Below, piece after piece: positions 1 to 5,469 of a stretch of DNA of 5,469 nucleotides. A program made the position numbers and the translations under genes. The notes beneath the pieces are model-generated. The model had not been told where the DNA came from. It did not search any database and saw only the letters and a list, made by a program, of their open reading frames with translations. The stretch is from Planctomycetota bacterium (lineage in GTDB: Bacteria > Planctomycetota > UBA8108), in contig JAFGKN010000012.1 of NCBI GenBank assembly GCA_016928605.1, forward strand, positions 1-5,469. The letters run 5' to 3'. Numbering within the stretch: the stretch's first letter is position 1; every line of letters begins with the position of its first letter.

Positions 1-75
1 GCGAGCTGGCGCAGCGGCGATCGCGACGCAGAACCGCCGGCTCCGCAGCCGGCCGAAGCCAGGATGGTCTACTGA
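1..75 (+). CDS. Possible 3' end of a convergent gene (partial)
   Basis: Plus-strand frame 1 is open from the window edge to TGA at 73-75. It reads ASWRSGDRDAEPPAPQPAEARMVY, a Pro/Ala-rich tail of 24 codons with mostly G or C in third positions (19 of 24). If real, it converges on kbl with a 37-base gap. The two other plus frames are also open this far, to stops at about 78-80 and 86-88, so openness alone proves nothing; the third-position bias is only a slight preference. No function can be proposed. Confidence 0.3.
   Translation, partial: ASWRSGDRDAEPPAPQPAEARMVY
36..53. terminator. GC-rich hairpin downstream of kbl, weak terminator candidate
   Basis: A perfect 7-base-pair inverted repeat, gccggct / agccggc, with a 4-base loop. 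It lies 60 bases beyond the kbl stop on the minus strand. It is followed there by GGTTCTGC rather than a T-run, so an intrinsic terminator is doubtful. It also lies inside the possible convergent reading frame. A second, weaker stem (gccga 95-99 / tcggc 107-111) is closer to the kbl stop. The interval 76-112 shows nothing else recognisable. Confidence 0.2.
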
Positions 76-112
76 AATAGGCTCTTAGGGGGCAGCCGAG
101 TCGTCGTCGGCG

Positions 113-1315
113 TCACTCCCCGATCTCGGCCTTCACCTCGGCGAAGATCGCGAGCGCCCGCTCCAGATCCTCGCGCGTGTGCCCGGCGGAGATCTGCACG
201 CGGATGCGCGCCTCGCCGCGCGGAACGACGGGATACGTGAAGCCGACGACGAAGAGGCCCCGCTCGTAGAGCCGCCGCGCCATCTCGACGGTCTTCTTCT
301 CGTCGCCGATCATGATGGGGACGATGGGATGCACGCCCTCGGCGATCCGGAAGCCGCGCCTCTGGATCTCCTCGCGGAACAGGCGGGTGTTCTCCTGGAG
401 CCTGCGGATGCGCTCCGGCTCGCGCTGGAGGATCTCGAAGGCCTTCATGGCGCCGCCCGCCATGGCGGGGGCGAGCGTGTTCGAGAAGAGATACGGGCGG
501 GACCGCTGCCGCAGCAGCGTCACCAGCTCGCGGCGGCCGCTGGCGAAGCCGCCGCTCGCGCCGCCGAGCGCCTTGCCGAACGTGCTCGTGATGAGATCGA
601 CGCGATCCTGCAGAGCGAAGTGCTCCGCGGTGCCGCGCCCCCCCGGCCCCAGCACGCCGGTCGCGTGGGAATCATCCACCACCAGGATGGCCGGCTCCCC
701 ATCGAGCAGCTCGCAGATCTGGGGAAGCCGCGCGATGTCGCCGTGCATGCTGAACACGCCGTCGGTCACCACGAGCCGGACGCGCGCCCCCCGCGTCTCA
801 TCCAGCGCGGCGCGGTAGTCATCGATGTCGCCGTGGCGCACGATGCGGCGCTTCGCCTTCGAGAGCCGGATGCCGTCGATGATGCTCGCGTGGTTCAGCG
901 CGTCGGAGATGATCGCATCCTCGGGCCCCAGGAGAGTCTCGAAGACCGCCGCGTTGGCGTCGAAGCACGAGCTGTAGAGGATCGTCTCGTCCGTCCCGAG
1001 GAAGCTCGAGATCGATGTCTCCAGCTTCCGGTGCAGATCCTGCGTCCCGCAGATGAACCTCACGGACGCGAGCCCGTAGCCGTAGCGCTGCATCGTCTCG
1101 GCGGCGGCCGCGACGATCTCGGGATGGTCGGCGAGCCCCAGGTAGTTGTTGGCGCAGAAATTGAGGCAGGGGCTGGACGGCTTCCCCCCGCCCGCGGCGG
1201 CCTCGATCCCGGCGCGCTGCGGGGTCGTGATCAGGCGCTCCTCCTTCCACATGCCGCTCGATCGGATGTCGCCGAGAATCTCTTCGTAGTGCCTGCGGTA
1301 GGGCTCGTAGGTCAT
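113..1315 (-). CDS. kbl: Glycine C-acetyltransferase (2-amino-3-ketobutyrate CoA ligase)
   Basis: PLP-dependent cytoplasmic enzyme of the alpha-oxoamine synthase family. It converts 2-amino-3-oxobutyrate plus CoA to glycine and acetyl-CoA, the second step of threonine breakdown after threonine dehydrogenase. The 400 residues match the usual length (E. coli Kbl is 398), and identity to the remembered E. coli protein is high throughout. Visible motifs are KEERLIT near residue 24, FCANNYLGLA at 53-62, SVRFICGTQD at 84-93 (typical of Kbl rather than BioF or HemA), SSCFDAN at 115-121, NHASIIDG with the PLP-stacking His142, DGVFSMHGD at 185-193, DDSHATG with Asp214 and His217, and STFGKALGGASGG with the Schiff-base Lys248. 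RQRSRPYLFSN and the C-terminal FTYPVVPRGEARIR are also intact. The ATG start at 1315 follows a strong Shine-Dalgarno sequence and sits 25 bases after the phosphatase stop, so it is probably the last gene of the operon. No threonine dehydrogenase gene, its common partner, is in the window. Family assignment is very secure. Confidence 0.97.
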   Translation of the reverse strand: MTYEPYRRHYEEILGDIRSSGMWKEERLITTPQRAGIEAAAGGGKPSSPCLNFCANNYLGLADHPEIVAAAAETMQRYGYGLASVRFICGTQDLHRKLETSISSFLGTDETILYSSCFDANAAVFETLLGPEDAIISDALNHASIIDGIRLSKAKRRIVRHGDIDDYRAALDETRGARVRLVVTDGVFSMHGDIARLPQICELLDGEPAILVVDDSHATGVLGPGGRGTAEHFALQDRVDLITSTFGKALGGASGGFASGRRELVTLLRQRSRPYLFSNTLAPAMAGGAMKAFEILQREPERIRRLQENTRLFREEIQRRGFRIAEGVHPIVPIMIGDEKKTVEMARRLYERGLFVVGFTYPVVPRGEARIRVQISAGHTREDLERALAIFAEVKAEIGE

Positions 1316-1317
1316 GC

Positions 1318-1325
1318 ATCACCTC
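1318..1325 (-). promoter_or_regulatory. Shine-Dalgarno sequence of kbl
   Basis: The minus strand reads GAGGTGAT followed by GC and the ATG at 1315. This is an eight-base match to the 16S rRNA anti-Shine-Dalgarno sequence and the strongest ribosome binding site in the window. It lies in the 25-base gap after the phosphatase stop codon, so kbl can be translated efficiently and independently of its upstream neighbour. It also fixes the kbl start; another ATG at 1319 is out of frame. Confidence 0.8.
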
Positions 1326-1340
1326 GGATCCGCGTTCGGG

Positions 1341-2429
1341 TCACGGCTTCGGGTCGAGCAGGCGGCGGATCTCGCGGACCTTCTCGAGAACCGCGGCGGG
1401 AGCGTCCAGTGCGGCCTCGCCGCGCTCGAGCTCGTCGATCAGATCTCCCGTCAACCGCCGCGCGTTCTCGATGCTCTCAACGGGCAGGGGGCTCGTTCTC
1501 GATCCCTCGTCGAGCAGGAGGGTCAGCCCGACTCCGCCGAGGAAGCTCAGAACGATCGCCAGAGGCAGGATCCACCCGCGGCGCTCATCCGGGCTCGCGA
1601 AGGACTCGAGAGACCCGTCGAGGGAGTCGGAGGCGCTGCCGGTCCTTCTCGCCTCGAGGTCTCCGATGAGTACCAGGAGCACCGAGATGTTGTCGGGCCC
1701 GCCCCGCGCTCTGGCCAGCTCGACGAAACGATCGGCGAGGCCCTCGATATCGCCTCCGTGCTCGGCGATGGCGTCCTGGATCTCAGCCTCGGTGAGCAGC
1801 TCGTGGAAGCCGTCCGACGAGAGGAGAAACAGCTCTCCCTCCTCGAGGTCGCCCAGCTCGTAGAAGTCCGGCTCGACGCTCCGCCCCAGCCCGAGAGCCC
1901 GCGTCAGCACGTTGCGGTGGTAGTTGTAGAGGACGCTGCCCCGGTCGATCTCCCCCCGGTCCTCCAGCTCGCGGAGCAGGGAGTGGTCCCGCGTGATCTG
2001 CCGCAGCTCTCCCTTCTTGTAGCGATAGGCGCGGCTGTCGCCGACCTGAGCGATGCACGCGTAGCCGCTGAGTATGGCCAGGGCGGTCAGTGTGGATCCC
2101 ATCGGCTGCCCGCCGCCCTTCTCCAGCGAGTAGTCGTGGATGACGCGGTTCGCTTCATCGACCGCCACGCGCAGCACGGCCGGGACGTCGCCCGACGAAG
2201 CGTCGTAGTAGCGCGCCTCGAGGGTCTCGATCGCGAGACGGCTCGCGACCTTGCCCCCCTCGAGCCCCCCCATGCCGTCGGCCACCGCCACCAGGATCCC
2301 GCGGCTCCCCAGAACCTGAGGATCCTCAGGCTCGTGGATCAGCAAGGCGTCCTGGTTCTCCTCGCGGACCTTCCCGATGTCGGAGCGGCCGTGAACCCTG
2401 ACTCTGGAGAGGATCTGACCCTTTTCCAC
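1341..2429 (-). CDS. PP2C-family Ser/Thr protein phosphatase with C-terminal membrane anchor
   Basis: Metal-dependent phosphatase expected to remove phosphate from Ser/Thr residues of proteins. With the chosen GTG start it has 362 residues. The PP2C fold spans about residues 10-257: SDIGKVREENQD (Arg22, metal ligand Asp27), VAVADGMGG (Asp51-Gly52), GSTLTAL at 111-117, QVGDSRAYR at 128-136, TRDHSL at 146-151, NVLTRALG at 173-180, LLSSDGF (Asp206) and GGPDNISV (Asp246). All metal ligands are present, so it should be active. A linker rich in Ser and acidic residues (about 258-283) leads to one hydrophobic helix (about 286-306) and a 55-residue charged tail predicted to lie outside the cytoplasm. 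GTG at 2429 is the only reasonable start: the next Met would delete Asp27, and reading further upstream would run deep into the preceding gene. It begins 4 bases after the tail-protein-like gene, implying coupled expression. Closest functional analogues are Stp/PrpC and PppA-type phosphatases; a role in controlling the neighbouring injection apparatus is inference. Confidence 0.95.
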   Translation of the reverse strand: MEKGQILSRVRVHGRSDIGKVREENQDALLIHEPEDPQVLGSRGILVAVADGMGGLEGGKVASRLAIETLEARYYDASSGDVPAVLRVAVDEANRVIHDYSLEKGGGQPMGSTLTALAILSGYACIAQVGDSRAYRYKKGELRQITRDHSLLRELEDRGEIDRGSVLYNYHRNVLTRALGLGRSVEPDFYELGDLEEGELFLLSSDGFHELLTEAEIQDAIAEHGGDIEGLADRFVELARARGGPDNISVLLVLIGDLEARRTGSASDSLDGSLESFASPDERRGWILPLAIVLSFLGGVGLTLLLDEGSRTSPLPVESIENARRLTGDLIDELERGEAALDAPAAVLEKVREIRRLLDPKP

Positions 2430-2433
2430 TCGT

Positions 2434-3015
2434 CTATGACTCCGCTGGGCCTGTGATTGTCTCGGTCTCGATCCCTTCGCGCAGGAGCTCGACGGCGATC
2501 CGCCTCCCCTCGAGCACGGTCCCCGGCAGGGGCGGAGACACCGCCGGCTCCTCGGCCAGCCAGACGGCCTCCACGCGGCAGCCGGCCGGCACGAGCGGCT
2601 CCGGCAGCTCCGCGCGCTCCGGCGGCTCGGCGAGATCGCGCCGCGTCCAGGCGAGCACCGCCGCCGGCTCGCAGCTCCTCGCGAAGAGAAGGCGCTCGCC
2701 CTCGATGCTCGAGACCGCCAGCGCCGGCCAGATGCGGGGAGCCGCGCCCCTCTGCCGGAGCCAGCGAGCGACCGCGGACGCCGTGCCCGCCGAGCGGGCA
2801 TCCACGCACTCCGCGGCCCGAGGCGCCGCAGCCTCTCGCGGCCCTCGCAGCTCCGCGACCAGGATCCCGGCGAGCTGTGGACCTCGCTGCTCGAGGTACG
2901 AGAGGACCTCCTCCGCCTCCTCCTCCGCGATGCGCGCGTAGCGGCGGAACGTCTCTCCTCCCTCCCGCCGATAGACCTCGGGAAGCCGACTCAGGATGCC
3001 TCGTCGCTCCGGCAC
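2434..3015 (-). CDS. Small protein in baseplate operon, possibly a reduced phage tail protein I
   Basis: Predicted 193-residue cytoplasmic protein with no signal peptide or membrane segment. I do not recognise it with certainty. Its start, ILSRLPEVYRRE followed by an acidic amphipathic helix (about residues 20-45), resembles the 'LPAIYRED' opening of the tail-protein-I family (P2 gpI type, TIGR02242). That family commonly follows baseplate-J-like genes in contractile injection clusters. The segment SAGTASAVARWLRQRG (about 75-90) could correspond to that family's 'RGT..GLRR' region, and VPAGCRVEAVWLAE (142-155) to its 'PAHT.Y.L' strand. The characteristic 'FLPWLASWLG' middle motif is missing, so it is either very divergent, shortened, or something else. 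The GTG start at 3015 overlaps the end of the baseplate gene by 25 bases and has GGAG just upstream. The reading frame is supported by operon fit and a sensible composition, whereas the overlapping frames give Arg/Gly/Ser-rich shadows. Coding status is fairly sure; the function is tentative. Confidence 0.85.
   Translation of the reverse strand: MPERRGILSRLPEVYRREGGETFRRYARIAEEEAEEVLSYLEQRGPQLAGILVAELRGPREAAAPRAAECVDARSAGTASAVARWLRQRGAAPRIWPALAVSSIEGERLLFARSCEPAAVLAWTRRDLAEPPERAELPEPLVPAGCRVEAVWLAEEPAVSPPLPGTVLEGRRIAVELLREGIETETITGPAES
2440..2443 (-). promoter_or_regulatory. Shine-Dalgarno deciding the GTG start of the phosphatase
   Basis: GGAG on the minus strand lies 10 bases before GTG 2429. 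It sits inside the last codons of the preceding gene, whose TAG stop (2434-2436) falls in the spacer. This supports the non-ATG start and translational coupling across the junction. The spacing is a little long and the motif is only four bases, so it is moderate evidence. Confidence 0.5.
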
Positions 3016-5420
3016 GAAACTCCATCCTCGCTCTCGTCACCCGACGAGACGGCGACTCGTTCCAGCAAGGGGATCTCCAGCGCGCCGCCGCCGGCCCCCC
3101 GGCCGGCCTCCTCCTCCCGGATCCCGGACGCCTGGATGCTCCACTGGAAAGCCCCGACGCTCGCGCTCTCCGCTTCCGGCGAGCACGCCGCTATGATGGG
3201 CTCGAGATCCTCCCGGCGCAAGCCCCTTCCCAGGGGGTAGCCGCGGCCGTCCGGACCGCCCGCCAGCGGATCGAGAAAGGCGCGGATGCGCTCCGACATC
3301 GCGGACAGATCCGGAGCGCCGGCGCCGGCAGGTCCCGGGGCGCACTCGATCCGGTAGGGAACGTAGCACGCCTCCATCACCCGGACCCGCGTCCCGAGGA
3401 GGGCTCTCGGCTCGAGATAGCGCTCGAGGCGCGCCAGGCGGGCCGGCGAGATGCGGCCCGGGCCGCAAGGGGCGCGGGGAAAGACGACGACCCACAGATC
3501 TCCGGGCCGCAGCGGCGACGGCACGACCTCGACCCGGGCGATCCCCTCGTCGACCGCCCGCGCGAGCCTCCGGAAGTCTGCCGTGGTGACGGCCCGGTCG
3601 CCCGACTTCCACTCGGCGCGCACCCGCCGGAGGAGGTCCTGGAGCGTCTCGGACCTCCTGCCGCCCCGGATCGTTCCGATCGCGCGGATCTCCAGCAGGC
3701 CATCCACGCGGGCCTCGAGGACGTCGAGGACCGCGGATTCGCCGTCCCCGGCGCCGCCCACGCCCACGCCCACGCGCACGGCAGGGATCCGGCATCGCAC
3801 CTTCCCCGCCGGCGGGTCCGGGAGCTCGATCTCGACGGAGCCGTCCGCGCGGCGGTCGAGCCGGAACTCGCCCGCCCGCGCGATCTCGCCCTCGGCGCGC
3901 CGCAGCCGGCGCACGCGTCCGGGAGCGGTCTCGATCTCCAGGCTCGAGAAGGGGAGCCAGTCCCCTTCTCCGAGAGGAGGCAGCCGCGCCGCAGCGCGCC
4001 CCTGGGCGAGCTCGAGCTCGAGCACGCGATCGCGCAGCGTCCGGCCCTCGACGACTCCCACGGCCGAGGGGTAGATCGCTCGCAGGACCGGAGGCTCGAG
4101 ATAGGATCCATCGATCCAGCGGGCCCTCACCCAGTAGAGCCTCTCGCCGAAGAGATCGGAAGCGGTCCATCGCGCCGGAAGGCGCCACGTGATCGTCCCC
4201 GGCCGCTGGAAGCCCGACGTGCGGTCGTCGACGCCGAAGGGCTCGAATCCCTCGGCCCCCGAGTGCTCCCAGACCCATCCGACGGCGGGGTCCTCGAGGC
4301 GGGGCCTGCCCGCGTCGCCATCCCAGAAGAGGGAGGCGGGGAGGGGACGGTCCCACCCGAGGTAGATCGCGGGCTCGCGGGCGGCGTCTCCGCCCTGCGC
4401 GGCGTCTCCGCCCTGCGCGGCGATCCGCCACCCGGCGCTGAAGGAATGGTCCTCCCACCGGCCCGCCGAGCGGGAGTGGATGCGGGCGATGGAGCGCGGC
4501 GCGATCGCCCCTCCCCTCGGCTCGCTCCGCGACGATGGATCGGGCGGAAGCCACACGAGCCGCGGAGGCGTCCAGGAGAGGGCTGCTGCGGGGATCTCGA
4601 CGCGGAGCCACGGGAGAAGCGAGCCCTCGACCGCCCGGGGCGCGAGATCGCCCAGCGGTCCGATGATCCTCATGCGGAGGACGTCCTCGCCCCGGCTGCC
4701 GGCGGTCATCTCGAACTCGGCGGGCAGGAGCCTCCACGCGCCGCGGACGCAGTACTCCCAGCGCCCCTCGGCGACGAGCGAAGGCGCGCCGCACCACTCG
4801 AGGACGATCTCGTCGGCCCGCCGCGCGAGGCGCGAGAAAGCCGGATCGCCGAGATAGAGATGCCGCTCGAGCCCGGTGCGGTCGAAGACCGCCGCGGGAC
4901 GCCGCGGCTCTCCGCCGCCGCGCGGATCCCCGCGCTGGACATCGACGCAGGGGAGCTCGGCGACCCTCTCCTCGTCGACGACGAGCGCCCTGCGAAGACG
5001 GGCCGGGCTGAGCCAGCCGTCGGCCTCCAGCTCGAAGACGATGCGCGGCATGGCGCCGGCTCCGGCGACCGCCGGCCGCGATGCGGTCACCGCGGTGCCG
5101 GCGGGCACGCGCACCGCGCGGTCCAGCCCCTCCTTCCCCACGAGCGCGATGGCCGAGCGCGCGGGCTCCGGCCAGGCCGATCCCTCCAGGAGGCGCGAGA
5201 GGACCTCGGGGAGGCAGGTCGCCGGAAGCCGGTCGATCTCGCCGCGCAGCTCGTCGATGCAGCACGCGAACACCTCGAGCAGCACGCGGGCTGGATCCTC
5301 CGCCCCGCGATCCGTCCACTCCGGCAGGCGGAGGGCGATGCGCGCCTCGAGCCTCTCGAGCCATCGGCTCGCTCCGCCGTCGGGCGGCGCGATGGAATCG
5401 GCGTCGCGAGGCGTTTTCAT
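2991..5420 (-). CDS. Putative baseplate assembly protein, phage gpJ-like (eCIS type)
   Basis: An 809-residue structural protein of the baseplate-J-like 'putative baseplate assembly protein' type (TIGR02243), known from extracellular contractile injection systems and phage-tail-like clusters, where it forms baseplate wedges around the central spike. The N-terminus has the family opening: RLPEWTDRGAEDPARVLLEVFA (31-52, with one-residue gaps not implied) then helices to about 80. The central part carries YLGWDRPLPASLFWD (353-367) and DLFGERLYWVRARW (422-435), matching the family's 'LYLGFDRPLP' and 'ELYWLRAR' segments. The C-terminal third has IRGGRRSETLQDLL (584-597), DRAVTTADFRRLAR (608-621), GDLWVVVFPRA (640-650), LLGTRVRV (674-681), YVPYRIE (686-692) and FLDPLAGGPDGRGYPLGR (715-732), the family's most diagnostic block. 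The usual 'GDGRxG..P' and 'GN.P' core around 515-560 is degraded here. ATG 5420 has GGGAG seven bases upstream and overlaps the previous stop as ATGA. The last 25 bases overlap the next gene. Identification is from remembered family patterns, not a search. Confidence 0.9.
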   Translation of the reverse strand: MKTPRDADSIAPPDGGASRWLERLEARIALRLPEWTDRGAEDPARVLLEVFACCIDELRGEIDRLPATCLPEVLSRLLEGSAWPEPARSAIALVGKEGLDRAVRVPAGTAVTASRPAVAGAGAMPRIVFELEADGWLSPARLRRALVVDEERVAELPCVDVQRGDPRGGGEPRRPAAVFDRTGLERHLYLGDPAFSRLARRADEIVLEWCGAPSLVAEGRWEYCVRGAWRLLPAEFEMTAGSRGEDVLRMRIIGPLGDLAPRAVEGSLLPWLRVEIPAAALSWTPPRLVWLPPDPSSRSEPRGGAIAPRSIARIHSRSAGRWEDHSFSAGWRIAAQGGDAAQGGDAAREPAIYLGWDRPLPASLFWDGDAGRPRLEDPAVGWVWEHSGAEGFEPFGVDDRTSGFQRPGTITWRLPARWTASDLFGERLYWVRARWIDGSYLEPPVLRAIYPSAVGVVEGRTLRDRVLELELAQGRAAARLPPLGEGDWLPFSSLEIETAPGRVRRLRRAEGEIARAGEFRLDRRADGSVEIELPDPPAGKVRCRIPAVRVGVGVGGAGDGESAVLDVLEARVDGLLEIRAIGTIRGGRRSETLQDLLRRVRAEWKSGDRAVTTADFRRLARAVDEGIARVEVVPSPLRPGDLWVVVFPRAPCGPGRISPARLARLERYLEPRALLGTRVRVMEACYVPYRIECAPGPAGAGAPDLSAMSERIRAFLDPLAGGPDGRGYPLGRGLRREDLEPIIAACSPEAESASVGAFQWSIQASGIREEEAGRGAGGGALEIPLLERVAVSSGDESEDGVSCRSDEAS
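3020..3028 (-). promoter_or_regulatory. Shine-Dalgarno deciding the GTG start at 3015
   Basis: The minus strand reads AGGATGGAG, then TTTC, then GTG. It offers GGAG with a short 4-base spacer or AGGA with a longer 9-base spacer. The site lies within the last codons of the baseplate gene, so ribosomes terminating there would be placed to start the next gene. The ATG inside this stretch is in a different frame that yields only a low-complexity shadow product. Confidence 0.5.
4381..4416. repeat. Two perfect tandem 18-base units inside the baseplate gene
   Basis: The unit gcggcgtctccgccctgc occurs twice in direct succession, followed by a 6-base start of a third copy. On the coding strand it gives a duplicated AAQGGD hexapeptide (about residues 334-345), located in a loop between the HSFSAGWRI strand and the YLGWDRPLP segment. 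Being in phase with codons, it changes length without breaking the frame. It looks like a recent slippage duplication in a tolerant loop. Confidence 0.85.
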
Positions 5421-5469
5421 CGCGGATCTCCCGGAGCCTCCCGGCTCTCCTCATCATCGCCCTCGGCGC
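5417..5469 (-). CDS. 3' end of an upstream operon gene (partial)
   Basis: One minus-strand frame is open from the right edge and ends with TGA at 5417-5419, overlapping the baseplate start in the classic ATGA arrangement. It encodes AEGDDEESREAPGDPR, an acidic hydrophilic C-terminus. The other two minus frames give either an Arg-rich continuation or an early double stop. The 4-base overlap is the main argument that this is a real gene end. In known contractile-injection clusters this place is often taken by a gp25-like protein or another baseplate-J protein, but 16 codons are too few to identify it. Confidence 0.5.
   Translation of the reverse strand, partial: AEGDDEESREAPGDPR
5428..5432 (-). 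promoter_or_regulatory. Shine-Dalgarno of the baseplate gene
   Basis: GGGAG on the minus strand, with a seven-base spacer to ATG 5420. It lies inside the final codons of the upstream reading frame, consistent with coupled translation. It supports ATG 5420 over longer in-phase alternatives. Confidence 0.65.

Noticed and set aside
1..70. tRNA-like stretch (a GCGCAGCGG segment plus a stem-loop containing CTCCGCA)
   Set aside because: There is no T-arm GTTCRA sequence, the anticodon stem cannot be paired with a seven-base loop, and no acceptor stem closes.
179..1669. Plus-strand open frame of 496 codons across kbl and the end of the phosphatase gene
   Set aside because: It crosses two well-identified genes on the other strand and gives an Ala/Arg/Asp-rich product with no family signature, so it is a GC shadow.
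1314..2456. Long plus-strand open frame of 380 codons antisense to the phosphatase gene
   Set aside because: Its extent mirrors the phosphatase gene, its product has no recognisable motif, and in high-GC DNA the strand opposite a real gene is often open. The minus-strand frame has every PP2C motif.
2430..2801. N-terminal extension of the phosphatase frame up to 2801
   Set aside because: The extra 124 residues are Arg/Ser-rich low complexity and overlap the tail-like gene completely; GTG 2429 with its upstream GGAG explains the start better.
3757..3780. Short cccacg repeats in the baseplate gene
   Set aside because: They simply encode the Val-Gly run RVGVGVGG with GC-rich codons; no sign of a regulatory or mobile element.
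3037..5457. 806-codon minus-strand frame overlapping the baseplate gene
   Set aside because: The product is extremely Arg/Gly/Ala-rich and without motifs, while the shifted frame carries the baseplate-J signatures along its whole length.
1..5469. CRISPR arrays, insertion sequences, attachment sites
   Set aside because: No spaced direct repeats, transposase fragments, terminal inverted repeats or integrase genes were seen by eye in either strand.

Overview
The window is very G+C-rich DNA with strong G/C preference at third codon positions, so it comes from a high-GC bacterium. No rRNA, tRNA or marker gene is present to fix the phylum. Gene content would suit a Myxococcota-, Gemmatimonadota-, Acidobacteriota- or Eisenbacteria-like lineage, but that is a guess.

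Nearly all of the window is one tightly packed minus-strand gene series, read from the right edge to the left. In order of transcription it holds: the last 16 codons of an unidentified gene (5417-5469); an 809-residue phage-baseplate-J-like protein of the 'putative baseplate assembly protein' type found in extracellular contractile injection systems (eCIS) (2991-5420); a 193-residue protein that may be a reduced tail-protein-I relative (2434-3015); a PP2C-type protein phosphatase with a C-terminal membrane anchor (1341-2429); and glycine C-acetyltransferase, Kbl (113-1315). Junctions are a 4-base ATGA overlap, a 25-base overlap, a 4-base gap and a 25-base gap. Each start has a plausible Shine-Dalgarno sequence, which strongly suggests one operon with translational coupling. 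The first 112 bases hold no complete gene. They may contain the 3' end of a convergent plus-strand gene and a short GC-rich hairpin.

The two upstream genes look like the baseplate end of a contractile injection or phage-tail-like particle. The phosphatase that follows directly is reminiscent of PP2C phosphatases that control type VI secretion (PppA-like), so phosphorylation-dependent control of particle assembly or firing is a reasonable hypothesis. No kinase, sheath, tube, spike or AAA+ ATPase lies in the window to confirm it. Kbl is a standard threonine-catabolism enzyme and may simply be carried at the end of the transcript. The most interesting features are the baseplate-phosphatase linkage, the short divergent tail protein, and the membrane-anchored form of the phosphatase.
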